From Eonycteris spelaea (Eukaryota; Chordata; Mammalia; Chiroptera; Pteropodidae): DNA of 64,000 nt. Location of the stretch: assembly GCA_003508835.1 (NCBI GenBank), contig PUFA01000170.1, positions 2,604,001-2,668,000 of the forward strand. Direction: 5' to 3'. Numbering within the stretch: position 1 is the first letter of the stretch; each line of letters opens with the position of its first letter. Shown one piece after another: positions 46,501 to 58,296 of this stretch. Position numbers and translations under genes: made by a program. The notes beneath the pieces were generated by a model that did no database searches, was not told where the DNA came from, and saw only the letters and a list, made by a program, of their open reading frames with translations.

Positions 46501-47260
46501 ATAATTTATATATTGATTATATATAATACATATTCAGTTTCTGCTATAACTATTTATATAAAATGCACATAAACTGCAAATCACAAGGCATTTGTTAAAT
46601 GCTAGTCCCATCAGTTATGCTTTATGTCCCTATGACTTTGCAAATGATTTATTCAGACTATGGGTTTAGGGAATGTTTAAATATCTTGGTAAACAATTAG
46701 CATCAATCAATATAAAAAACAGATTTTTTCTTACTCTTGTTCAATGTGATTCTTTGTCTAAAATCGACATTACCAAACAAAAGTTATAGATTCAGATGCT
46801 AAGCATCCATTAAAAATGTAATAGCCACATGTGATGAAAGTCTCATCACTATGGTGAAAATGAAATTTGTATTCTTTGTGCAAATTCATCATGCTTGAGC
46901 TCTCAGTAATACAACTGTAGGGACCTATCAGTAATTTTATTGTAATCATGAAAACATACTACAGGGTTATTATTTAGGCACATGTAAAAATTTCTATTTT
47001 TCTGAAATAAGAATTTAACTAAAAATTATAGCATTTTGCCTACTATTTGAATTTACTCTAGGAATTTAATAATTTTGTTAATCAAGATAAATTTATTATT
47101 ATTGGGTTGTACTTTGATAAGTACATTTTTGTTTGTTTTGTGTTGTTTTTAACATAAAATTTCCCAGGCCACACTGCAGACTTGAATTTTTGACTTACTT
47201 ATCAGTTAAGGAAGAAACACAATGAGTAGTGAGGCAGAGGATCAGGGTTCATTAAATGCA
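43521..47260. other. AT-rich non-coding DNA
   Basis: No gene recognised. The stretch 45520-45690 is repeat-free with moderate GC and may be regulatory. Short CT-rich patches lie at 44322-44335 and 45030-45054, and an A14 run near 45246. An AT-rich palindromic region begins at 46421. Confidence 0.4.
46421..46545. repeat. AT-rich palindromic low-complexity region
   Basis: The first 35 bases (46421-46455) are a perfect palindrome: arms of 17 (AAGATATATATATATAT and its complement) around one central base. They are followed by imperfect TATATA/TATATC units up to about 46545. It can extrude a cruciform. Confidence 0.9.
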
Positions 47261-47264
47261 TATC

Positions 47265-47390
47265 GTTTATTCATTCATTCAGCATACTTTTCAATGTGTT
47301 CCTGTTATGTATGAAACACTGTGCTATGTTGTGCCGTATGCTGAGAAAACTCCATACACATGAACTCAGTACGATTAATTCATAAACATT
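47265..47390 (-). mobile_element. L2 LINE 3'-end fragment
   Basis: 'TTTATTCATTCATTCAGCATAC' followed by 'GTTCCTGTTATGTATGAAACACTGTGCTATG' and 'GTATGCTGAGAAAAC' fits the reverse complement of the L2 tail. Short and diverged. Confidence 0.55.
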
Positions 47391-48129
47391 TTCCATACCT
47401 GTATTTATTCAACAAAAAAGTGCTGAACTAAAAGCGTTAGCTGTGGTGTTTACCATGAACAAAAATCATTTCATAGCACCATCGTTCTTCCACAGACCTC
47501 TGTTATTGGGATGAAATTGAGCATTAGTACCAAGATATTTTTGTCCTAAGACCATTCCTCCGTTTCTGTAGTTACCAGCTTGGTGGCAATATAACAAAAA
47601 TAACAATTGTTAGTACTAAGACAAAGGTTCTTTAACAACTCTAAGATTTGGCTTTGAAATATGCTAAATGAAACTAATAAACTCGTATTAGTTTCCAAAC
47701 ATTATAGATTTAAGTTCTCCAAAGTCCACGTTGTTTGTAAAAAAAAAAAAGAAAAGAAAAAAAGCACTTAAATTATACATTAAAATACTCTTTGTGGGTA
47801 ACAATTTTCTAGTATATCTGGTGAATTATAAAGGTCTTGTTCAGCATGATTTTTATAATTATATCTTAGTTACTATTTCTACACCTTCTTTGGGATTTTA
47901 ACTTACCCTTTTTGTTTTACACTTGACAAAAAGGAAGTATTGCAAATTTTACTACACTTAAGCCAAGTGCCTCAATTATTGATAAATTGACTTATATCTC
48001 AAATTTTCACCCATGAGTAAGTGATAGACCATTTCAATATATGGGGACAATCTGATAGCATTTTTGTGCTTGTCATACAGGGACACATCATCTAAAGAAA
48101 GTATTGTTTTTCTTCACTACTGAGAGCTG

Positions 48130-48760
48130 AGTCTTTTTTTTTAAATAAGATTTTTGTGATTATAAAAATTTCATCTAATTTTATACAATTTTGAAAAATG
48201 TGTAAAAGTATAAAGAAATTTAAAAGAACAGACAGGCCATTTCATTATTTCCTTAAAGATTGTTATACATTTTAGGTATAGTGGATAGAAAGATGCAGAA
48301 ATAGGTACTAATACAGATATGCACATACATGTAGATATGGTTCCTCATAACTTTGTGCAATCTTTTTTAATAGTCATTTTTAAACTGTCACTTTTCATTA
48401 TTTAAAAACATTTTCTACATTATGAACAATCATAATTTTAGTTATTTGTGATTTCTTTTTTTATATATGGGTGTATTATAATTTATTTACCCAGTTTATT
48501 TTGTTGAATGTTTGTTATTCCTAGATTTTAATATTACAAATGTCACTGTCATAGATACTTTTTTTCAATACAACCTTTAGTCAGTATTCTTATTTTTCTT
48601 TATGATAGGTCCTCAGAAATAGAATTTACTGCCTCAAATGATATAAGTATTTTAAGGTTCCCAATGCATTTTACCAAATTGATTTTTAGAGGAATTTTCA
48701 ACTCATTTCCAATACTCTTGTTTTAAAGTATTGATCCCATTGCACTTATATCGTTTATGT
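48130..48760 (-). mobile_element. Old L1 LINE 3' fragment
   Basis: The segment reads as a diverged reverse-complement L1 3' region: 'ATGGGTGTATTATAATTTATTTACCCAGTTTATT' (for 'gtaccataatttatttaaccagt'), then 'TAGGTCCTCAGAAATAGAATTTACTGCCTCAAATGATATAAG' and 'CAATGCATTTTACCAAATTG'. The order matches old L1M families. No open frame remains. Confidence 0.6.
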
Positions 48761-51700
48761 ATTCCAATTTCAATAAAGTATTGCTAATTCAATAGCTAGG
48801 AAGTGGCATCATGTGATGTTTAAATGTGTATCTCTCATTAGCTAAAGATATAGGCTCATAGCAGATGGTGAGGTCCTGCAGGTGACCTGGCCTGGCTAGA
48901 ATTTCTCACTAATAAATGTTTAACTAGACTTTCAGGTGAAGCTCAGGACCAGGCAACTCAGGGAATTTTACACAGCACATGCTTTGGACTTGACCTCCAA
49001 ACAAATGATCTCTCTTGAGATAGAGAAGCATTTCCCAAACACATAGAACAGGATAGAGCCCCATTTGCTTTCATATCTTTAAAATATGAACTTTATATTA
49101 AAATATACTCATAAATTTATAGATGAAGGTTCTTTAGTAGGCAACAGATATACAATCAATCCATTTATGTTGTAGCAATAATTTTTAGATGTGATAGTGA
49201 TAATCATCTTTGAAAAATGATATTCAATTAAAATAGCAGTTTTCTGAGTAGCTGCTAAATGATTTTAAAGAAATCTCATGTGATTATCTTTAAAAAAAGC
49301 TTCATCTTCAACTACATTGCCTTTTATAGCTTTATGTATAGAAAATGATAAGAACATAGAATAGCACCACTAATAACCAGATTAGGAAATCAGGAAATTA
49401 CTTTGACTTTTCTACTTCCTGATAATAGTTCACTTATTAGTTCATATATTGGATTATTGGTATCAGTTAATTAAATGAGTGAACAGAGTTACATTTCTGA
49501 AATTAAATTTTGTTATTTAAACTGAACTCACCTTAACACAAGATCATTTAGACTAATTCCATATGTTGCCAAAATAAATTTATTCAAACCAGTTATTGAA
49601 TTATAGAGAAAATCTTGGACCTAACCAGTTCAAGAAAAAGTAGTATGATTAGCTGATAGTTGAAATCAAGAATCCAAAAAAAAAATAGCAAAGTCTGTTT
49701 GACACAGTTAGAAAACAGGTTGAATTGCTACTTGGTAAGAGGCTGTTACGAGAAGAATTATAACTCAGAATGACACAGTTTATATCAACTCAAAATTGTG
49801 AAATTGCTTAATAAAAACATTAGTCGAAAGTAGTCTGGAAATAAATTTATTACATAAATTTATTCATGAGTAAAATTTTTTTGTGTGAGCATCTGGAAAA
49901 CTCTCTCAACAAACCTTCAGAGGTTGCACATGATCAGAAAGACCTTCCCCCAGGTCTGCTAGTATTCAGGATTTATTTAATTATCAATTTGGAAGAATCT
50001 GAAAGGAAGAATGATTTCTAGACCATAAGTAAAATAGCACCAACTCATCTTATTTTTAAATGCTATAAAATAATGATAGTGTATGTTTCTTGTGTTTAAT
50101 AATTTCAAAACATTGTCACTAGGTACCAATTCAATGTTTTCAATCAAACTCTAATAAATAGTGACTATATTGGATAAATTTAATATATTTTATATTACAT
50201 TTATTATTTTATAAATTTATATTTTATAAATTTAATACATATACAATTGTTGATGTAATGTTATAAGTATGTTAGAGATAGTAACTATTTTAATGTCCTC
50301 TACATTTCAAAATGATGAGGAAATAGATTCATTGTGTCCTCTAAAGATAAGAAAAATCCAATTGTTTATCTATTTGATATACAACCAAGGGACATATATG
50401 TTGAAACCTAAAGTTTCTCCAGAACTTCCCAGAAATTCTGAGTATTAGAAACTTCAAATGTACTTCAATAAGTTTCTTAGAAAAGGTTTGATGTCGAACA
50501 GCCTTCTCTAAGTTATTTCAAGTACAAGAGCTGCCATTAAGAAGTCTGAGACAAATAGGTACAGATGGGTATTTTTCTGTAATTGTAATCCAATTTCACA
50601 TGGGTTTTAAGGTCACAACAGCTCAAAGGGTATTCCTGATACATGATCTCAATCTCCAACAGATGAGAGTAGCCCTCCTGAGTACATGTTGCAGTAAGAC
50701 TATCTTCAAAATTGAAGTGATTATTATGGAAAGTATGTGCAGGATAATATGTCAGGAAATATACAAAGGATTATTCATAAAGAAAAATGAGTATAAGAAT
50801 CAATGGCTTAAATGTCACAGGTTACTGACATCATAATAATGACAAACAATTTCTTTTAGGCACTTTTGTTTTTAAAAGCTTTTAAAAGAAATACAATTGA
50901 CCTAATCTATCATAGATAGACGGACTCGTGATCTTTTTCCTCTGGAAAACAAGGCAGACTTTTTTTCCCCCACTATTGGACACTATTTCCAAAGTTTAAG
51001 GGCTATAGAACAAGTGGAATAGCTTTCATTTTATAGTTGTGTTAACACTACCCAATTGTGGTTGTAGAGTTGGTTATTCTTTAACTTCTTTTACACTCCT
51101 GGGCCTTCTGCCCTCAAAGACATAAATAAGAGAAAATGAACTTGCATTGTAGTAGAAGAGATTAAAGCTACATATAACAATTTCCAGACTGGAAGTATTG
51201 TTAAATTTTGAACACTTTAAGGGAAACTGATAAATCTGTGTGCCTATGTGTCTATCTTTCTCTGTCTCTCAGTCTCCCTCTCACCTCTCTAGTCCCTTTA
51301 AATCATTTCTTTCTAAAGTTAAACTAGGTGATATTTTCATTCTGTTTTAGATATTGCCATTATTATTCCCAAGTTAGATGACAAGCTAACTTTAAATTAA
51401 AAACTAAAAGACATTTAAAATAAGATATAGGCAAGCCAATTACTCTTTTCCTTCAAAGTATTAGTAATTATTTTACTTAGGAAAAAAATCTCTCAAAAAT
51501 TCAATTGTTACTTGAATCCCCATTTTTAAAAAAATGTTTCTTGGAATTTTTGAAAATCCCAGCTAAAAATAAAAGCCAAATCTCTGTGAACAGATTTACA
51601 TTTGCTAATTACATTTACTTGAGATATTAAGCTCAAATAGTTATCCCTCATCTTCATCCTCAATTACTGGACACCTTGGAAAACAATCTATTTCAATAGA

Positions 51701-51780
51701 AAGCTGAGTTACAAAATACAGAAATATCTCCTGCTAAAATTTAGGCTCAAAACAAAACAAACAAAACAAAACAAAAAAAA
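48761..51780. other. AT-rich non-coding DNA
   Basis: No gene or clear transposon recognised. The right edge (51750-51780) is a CAAAA-rich low-complexity patch next to the nested L1 complex. Confidence 0.4.
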
Positions 51781-51784
51781 CACC

Positions 51785-53448
51785 ACAACCACCCAAAACA
51801 GCTTCCGGTAAAGGCAGTAGGTAGGTAAACTCTGTGCTCCACTCCTGTCAGATCACATTAAAATTACAACTAAACTACAGAACAACCGTCATTGAAAACC
51901 TCCTGATGTCCAGCTGAACAGAAACCTACAACTAAGGATATATAGAAGAGGCCACATCAAGAATGGTAGGAGGGGCAGAGACAAGAAAAATGCTGGTTTC
52001 ACACCCATGTGTGGTGGTTAAAAATTTGGAGAGACATCTTGGCTGCAGAGGTCTTCCCTGAGGACTGAGGGGTTCCCACCTACACCAGGCTCCACAACCC
52101 AGGACTCCAGTGCCAGGAAGAGAAGTCCCCACAACTTTGGGCTGTTAAACCAGCAGTGATTGTTTCTGGGTGACATGGAGGGCAACTGGAGTCCTAAGCA
52201 TTCCTCTTAAAGGGCCCATACATGGACTTACTCACTGACAAACTCACTCACTCACTCTGAGCTCCAGCACTGGGCTGTAGCTCGAGAGGTGTCCGGGATA
52301 TACAGGGAGGAAATGAATTGTCTGGCTTCAAGGTAAGGACTAGAGGAGCAGCTTTCTCTAGACAGACGTGCTGCAGAAGTTATTGTTTCCTTGTTAAGCC
52401 CACACTCCACCCAGCCTGCACATACACCATATCTAAGTCTCCATCAAACTGCCTCACACTGTTTGCCCCACCATAGTAATTCTCTGAGATGTCCTCTCCA
52501 CCCAACTTGGGCCCACCCAAGTGCTTCCAGTGCCTTTTCTATACAAACGGCCTATCCTGGCACATGATGTGGACTTTCCTAAAATCTCTCAAACCTCAAA
52601 CTAGCAGCATCTGCCTTTGGCATGGCCCATATCTCTTCCTAACCTGCCCCAAGCCTGGCAATAATGGCAACTGGCCTCAGTTCTCAGCTAAGCCTCTTCT
52701 AGGTATCTCTATGCCCAGCACAAGTGGCAAATATCTGCATATCATTTATAGTTTATAGCAAATATCCCTGGGCAGGGCATAGGCAGTAGCTGACCTTGGC
52801 CTGCAACAGAGTCCCACCAAAGAGGCCCCAGAACCAACACACCTGATGACCAGCTTCAGACCACATCAGAGCACCACTAAACCACCTCACAAATTATACA
52901 CCCAAAGGGCAGACTTGGTAGCCACCAGAGCCCTGCTAAAACAAATTCTTCTCCATAAGGTCAGACCCTGCACAATAGCTCCTCCACTGTAGTCATGGCC
53001 AGTCCTCACAACCAATTAGACTGAGAGTCTATCCCTCCTATTGATGTGCAAAGCCCAACTGAGGCTCAACTACAATAAGAGGGTACACACAACACACAAA
53101 AGAGACACACCTGGAACACATGGCTCAAGTGACCAGGGACATTGTACCATTGGGCCCCATAAGACACACTATATAAGTCCACTCTAATAAGAACAGGAGA
53201 AATAACAGCTCTATCCAATACGTAGAAACAAAAACAACAAGGCAACCAAAATAAGAAGACAAAGAAACATGTCCCAAATGAAATAAAAGGCCAAAGCTCC
53301 TGAAAAAGAACAAAACAAAATGGAGACAAACCATCTACTGAATGCAGAATTCAAAACATTGTTTATAAAGATGCTCAATGATCTCAGTGAGAACTGCAAC
53401 AAAGAGATAGGAAACATAAACATAGAGATAGAAAACATAAAAAAGAAG
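51785..53448 (+). mobile_element. L1 LINE 5' UTR and start of ORF1 (host element, part 1)
   Basis: A 1.5-kb, GC-richer stretch (51785-53300) with CCACC/CAGCC-rich text is the 5' UTR. Around 53320 an ATG opens an ORF1-like N-terminus (METNHLLNAEFKTL...NDLSEN), the acidic/helical start typical of the L1 ORF1 coiled coil. The frame then runs into foreign sequence at about 53449. The same ORF1 continues at 55730 after the inserted L1. A preserved 5' UTR is uncommon among mammalian L1 fossils, most of which are 5'-truncated. Both frames are inactivated by stops. Confidence 0.8.
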
Positions 53449-53489
53449 CAGTCATGCTTTTTGCTTCTTTGTCAACAATTATTTGTGTG

Positions 53490-53582
53490 TATATATATGT
53501 GTGTATATATATATATATGTATATGTGCATGTGTGTGTGTGTATATACATATATGTGTGTGTATATGTGTGTGTGTATGTTT
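53490..53582. repeat. (TG)n/(TA)n microsatellite at the outer edge of the inserted L1
   Basis: Mixed GTGTGTATATAT units extending about 90 bases, lying between the host L1 ORF1 and the inverted end of the inserted L1. Confidence 0.95.
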
Positions 53583-53584
53583 AT

Positions 53585-54440
53585 TTCTAGGTTTTCAATT
53601 ATGTTCCATTAGCCTGTGTATCTGTTTTTATGCCAATGTTATTCTGTTTTGATTATTGTCACTTTGTAATATAATTTGAAGTAAGGGAGTGGGATGGCAC
53701 TGGCCTTGTTTTTTGTTTTCTCAGGATTGCTTTGACTATCTGGGGTCTTTTGTGGTTTCATACAAATCTGATGATTCTTTTATTCTATTTATTTTAAAAC
53801 ATGTCTTTGGATTTTGATGAGAATTGCATTCAATTTGTAATATTGATTTTGGGTAATATGGCCAACTTAACTATATTGATTCTTCTAATCCATGCATATG
53901 GATATATCTTCCATTTCTTATGTCTTTCTTTCAATTTCTTTTAATGATTTCTTATAGTTTTCAGTGTATATGTCTTTCACATCCTTCGTTATTTTTTCCT
54001 AAATATTTTATTCTTTTTTTTGCAATTGCAAAAGGAATATTTTTTTCATTTCCTTTTCTGAAATTTTATTGTTCGTATATAGGAATGTGATGAGTTTTTG
54101 TAAATTAATTTTGTGTAGAGCAACTTTACTGTATTTGTTTATTGTTTCCAATAGTTTTTAGTGGAGTCTTTAGGATTTTCTGTGTAACGAACCATTTAAT
54201 CTGCAAAAAGTGACAGTTTGACTTTTTCATTCCCTTTGGATGCCTTTTATTTCTTTTTCTTTCCTGATCGCTTTAGCTAGGACTTCCAATACGATGTTGA
54301 ATCACAGTGGGAAAGAGGGCATCCTTGTCTTGTTCCTGATCTTAGAGGAAAAACTTTTGGTTTTTCACTATTAAGAATGATATTAGCTTAGTGTTTGTCA
54401 TATATGGCCTTTTTTAATGTTGAGTTACTTTCCTTCTATA
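53585..54440 (-). mobile_element. L1 LINE ORF2 fragment (minus strand), inverted 5' half of the inserted L1
   Basis: The complement reads as ORF2 reverse-transcriptase-to-C-terminal text: near 54310 'GATGCCCTCTTTCCCACTGTG' and near 53610 'AGGCTAATGGAACATAATTG', leading to 'CCTAGAAATAA' at the outer edge. In ORF2 order the outer edge falls about 50 bases before the start of the plus-strand half at 54445, as expected for one insertion with an inverted 5' segment. Confidence 0.85.
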
Positions 54441-54444
54441 TGCA

Positions 54445-55722
54445 TTTGAAAAAGGAACAAAACACATACAATGGAGAAAAGAAAGCTTCTTCAACAAATG
54501 GTACTGGGAAAATGAAAAGCAACATGCAAAAGAATGAAACTATTTGTCACCATACACAAAAATTAAAATGGATCAAAGACCTAAATATAAGACTTGAAGC
54601 AATAAAACACATAGAAGAAAACATAGGTACTAAACTTATGGACCTTCATTTTATGAGTTTGACCTCAAAGTCAAGAAAAATAACAGCAAACATAAATGAG
54701 TTGGACTCTATCAAACTAAACAGTTTCTGTATAGGAAAATAAACTGTCAATAAAACAAAGGGGCCACCAATCCAATTGGAGAAGATATTTGTAAACAACA
54801 TCTCTGATAAGGGGCTAATACCCAAAATATATAAAGAATTCATATGAGTCAACAATAACGAAAACAAACAATCCAATTAAAAAATGGGCACAGGACCTGA
54901 ACAGATATTTCTCCCAGGAAGGCATAAAAATGGTCAACAGATACATGAAACCATGCTGAACTGTATTAGCTGTTAGGGAAATGCAAATCAAAACCACAAT
55001 GCCATACCACCTAACGCCTGTCAGAATGACTATTATCAAGTAATAACAAGTATTGGAGAGGTTGAGGGATAAAAGAATCATTATACACTGCTGGTGGAAA
55101 TGTAAATTAGTACAGCCACTAGGAAACAGTAAGGAGGTTCCTCAAAAAGTTAAGAATAGAATTATCATATGGTCCAGCAGTTCCTCTTCTGGATATTCAA
55201 AAAATTGAAAATATTTATCCATAAAGAAATATGTATTCCTATATTCATTGCAGCATTATTTATGGGGGTCAAGATATGGAAACAATTGAAGTATCCTTCA
55301 ATAGATGACTGGATAAAGAAGATATGGTAGATATACACAATGGAATATTATTCAACCATAAGAAAGGATGAAATACTGCCATTTGTGACAACATGGGCGA
55401 ACCCTGAGATTATCATGCTGAGTGAAATAAGTCAGACAGAAAAAGTTGAGAACCATATGACTTCACTTACCTGTGGGATATGACTGAAAATAACAAATAA
55501 GACAAACAAACAAAAATTTATAGATACGGCAACATTTTAGTTGTGACCAGAAGAAGGGAGGAGAAAAAGGTAAAGGTGGTCAAATATATGATGATAGGAG
55601 ATTTGTCTTTGGGTTGTAAACACACAATGCAATATACAGATAATGTATTATAGAATTATACACTTGAAACCTACATAATTTTATTAACCATTGTCACTGT
55701 GATAAGTTTAATTAAAAAAAAC
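54445..55722 (+). mobile_element. L1 LINE ORF2 C-terminus and 3' UTR, main half of the inserted L1
   Basis: The plus-strand order is complete: 'TTCTTCAACAAATGGTACTGGGAAAA', 'GAAGATATTTGTAAACAACATCTCTGATAAGGGGCTAATACCC', 'GGAAATGCAAATCAAAACCACAATG', 'ACACTGCTGGTGGAAATG', 'GGAATATTATTCAACCATAAG' and 'GAGTGAAATAAGTCAGACAG'. The 3' UTR ends 'ACTTGAAACCTACATAATTTTATTAACCATTGTCAC' with a short A-run at 55714. The 115-codon frame at 54395 is a remnant of ORF2. The 3' UTR text resembles bat L1 tails (inference). Confidence 0.9.
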
Positions 55723-55729
55723 AGAAATA

Positions 55730-56735
55730 AAGAAAACAATAACTGAAATGAAGAATACATTAGAGGGAATCAATAGTAGATTAGATGAACTAGAGGACTG
55801 AATCAGCAATTTGAAAGATAAAGTAACAAAAAAAAACCTAAGAACAAAAAGAAAAAATAATTTAAAAAAATGAAGATAGTTTAAGGCACTTCTAGGACAA
55901 CATCAAGCATCTCAACGTTCGTATCATAGGGATACGAGAAGGAGACTAGAGAGAGCAAGGAGCTGAAAACCTATATGAAGAAATAATGATGGAAAACTTC
56001 TCTAACCTAGCAAAGGAAATGACATATAAGCCCAGGAAGCACAAACAAGAGGAGCCCAAAGAGGCCCACAGTAAGACATACCATAATTAAAATACCAAAG
56101 GTTAAAGACAAAGAAAGAATCTTAAAAGCAGCAAGTGAAAGCTTTTAGTTACCTACAAGGGAGCTCCCATAAAACTGTTAGCTCATTCTCAACAGAAATT
56201 TCTTGGGCCAGAAGAGATTGACACAAAATATTCAAAGTGATGAAAAGCAGGGACTTAGAACCAAGATTACCATCAAGCTATCATTTAGAATCAGAAGACA
56301 GATAAAAGCTTCCCAGAAAATAAAAAGCTAAAGTTAATTACTGCGAAACAAATATTATAAGAAATGTTAGAGAGTCTTCTATAGGAAGAAGAAAAAAGGA
56401 CAAAAATATGAATAATGAAAAAGCAATAACTATGAACAATTACTCTCACCAATATCTATCAACAAATACTTTAAATATAAGTGGATTAAATGCTCTAATC
56501 AAAAGACAGCCAGTGGCTAAATGATTAAGAAAACAAGACCTTTACACATGTTGCCTAGAAGAGAGTTGCTTTAGATCAAAAGACACACATACACTAAAAG
56601 TAAAGGGGTGGAAAAAGATATTTCATAAAATGGAAACAAACAAACAAACAAACAAACAAAAAAAGGGGGTAGCAATACTTATACCAAACAAAATAGACTT
56701 TAAAACAAAGGCTATTTAAAGAGACAAAGAAGGGC
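55730..56735 (+). mobile_element. Host L1: rest of ORF1 and start of ORF2 endonuclease (part 2)
   Basis: ORF1 resumes at 'AACAATAACTGAAATGAAGAATACATTAGAGGGAATC' and passes through 'GGACAACATCAAGC', 'GAAGAAATAATGATGGAAAACTTCTCTAACC' and the C-terminal domain. ORF2 then starts at about 56440 with 'CAACAAATACTTTAAATATAAGTGGATTAAATGCTC', the endonuclease N-terminus, and runs to 'GACAAAGAAGGGC' at 56735. From there the text jumps to the L1 3' end, so the rest of the endonuclease and the whole reverse transcriptase are missing. Many stops are present. Confidence 0.8.
56637..56660. repeat. (CAAA)n microsatellite inside the host L1
   Basis: Six CAAA units in the A-rich part of the ORF2 start region. 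Confidence 0.9.
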
Positions 56736-57580
56736 CTGGTAATCCCATTTCTGGATATTCATACAGAGAAATCCAAAACACTACTTTGAAGGGACATGTG
56801 AATCCACGTGTTCATCACAGCAGTGCTTACAATAACCAAGATATGGAAGCAACGTGGGTGTCCATCAATAGACAAATGGATAAAGAAGAGGTGGTACATA
56901 TATACAATAGAACATTAATCATAAAAAAGAATAAAATTTGCCATCTGCAACAACATGGATGTACCTAGAGGGTATTATGCTGCTGAAATAAGTCTAAAAG
57001 ACAAAATAAATAAATAAAACAGAAACAAACTCATAGATACAGAAAACATTTTGATGATCGCCAGATGGGACGGGGGTTGGAGAAATGTGTGAAAAAGAGA
57101 AAGGGGTTTCAAAGTATGAATTTTAGTCACAAAATAGTCATAAGGATGCCATATATACAGCAGTCCCCAATATTTTTGGCACCAGGGACTGGTACTCCTA
57201 TAAGACTCTAATGCCTAATGATCTGAGGTGTAGGTGATGCTAGTGCTGGGGAGCAGCTGCAAATATAGTCGAAGCTTCACTTGCTTGTTGACTGTTCACC
57301 TCCTGCTGTGTGGCCTGGTTTCTAACAGGCTATGGATTGGCACCAGTCTGCGCTCCAGGGCTTGGGGAACCCTGATATATAGCATAAGAAATATAGTCAA
57401 TAACTATGTAATAACTATACAATAACATTGTAATAACTATGTATGGTGTCAGATGGGTACTAGATTTATTGGGTGATCACTTTGTAAGTTACATAAATGT
57501 CTAATCAATATGTTGCACACATGAGCCTAATATTTTATGTCAACTGTATTTGAAAAAACAATTTTTAAATAAAAGTAAAG
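56736..57580 (+). mobile_element. Host L1: ORF2 C-terminus and 3' UTR after the internal deletion (part 3)
   Basis: After the jump, the text is the L1 3' end: 'CTGGTAATCCCATTTCTGGATATTCA', 'GCAGTGCTTACAATAACCAAGATATGGAAGC', 'GTGTCCATCAATAGACAAATGGATAAAGAAG', then 3' UTR 'GATCACTTTGTAAGTTACATAAATGTCTAATCAATATGTTGC' and an A-rich tail at about 57552-57580. A hAT element (57158-57374) interrupts the 3' UTR. The tail differs in text from that of the inserted L1, so the two belong to different L1 subfamilies. Confidence 0.85.
57158..57374 (+). mobile_element. MER1-like non-autonomous hAT-Charlie transposon
   Basis: Starts CAGCAGTCCCCAATATTTTTGGCACCAGGGACTGG and ends GGGCTTGGGGAACCCTG, matching MER1-type termini, with 'GACTCTAATGCC' and 'TTCACCTCCTGCTGTGTGGCC' inside. 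The central part is deleted. ATATATA flanks both sides (57151-57157 and 57375-57381), and the L1 text reads through continuously when the element is removed. An original 8-bp hAT target duplication that lost one base fits well. Confidence 0.85.
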
Positions 57581-58245
57581 AACACACATAGTCTTATAAT
57601 ATGAGTATTTCTTTCAGATCAAACAAAGAGCTTTCCTAGCTGGTTTGCAGATGCACCCTGCTGTGTCCTAATCGCTGGGTTTTGCGAGAATGATGATGTC
57701 CACAGCTCTCAGGACTTCTGCTTTGTGCCTGGGGCCCAGACCTTCCTTAGCTTTCAATCTCTGCTGGAAGAAGCCTTCTCTTTTTACCCCAGTGTGCTAT
57801 ACAAATACTATTTTCAATGAATGCCATGATGTGGAAAAATTTAAGAAACCCTGCTGCACAATATACTTAGTGGATGGTGGTATAGGTGGTAGTGTTGGGA
57901 ATTATCCAAATAATAACAGTAAATATCGTGCTTACAAAACCCCTGGAAGGAAGAGAGATAACTTCTTTTTGATCTACGAGTTTTTAAAATGTTTGTGTTT
58001 GATGCAATCATTTTCAAAAGATCCCAGGAAAATGTGAACAGTAAAGGAAACTATCAAATGCTGTAGCTCTTTTACGTTTACATCATGGTTTAGGAAATAA
58101 TCTCCTTCACTCTGATAAATAAAACAGAAAAAATATTTATTTTAATATCCTGGCTTTCTACTTGTATAGGTCAATTGCACCACTCCATGGATGTTTAGGC
58201 TACTGATAATGAAGACTATTTTCTTTCTTTTTTTTTTGTTGTGTG

Positions 58246-58296
<51 letters not shown>

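Noticed and set aside
57690..58037. 115-codon plus-strand frame
   Set aside because: No domain, no Kozak or splice support, composition shifts mid-frame. I kept the region only as a possible island.
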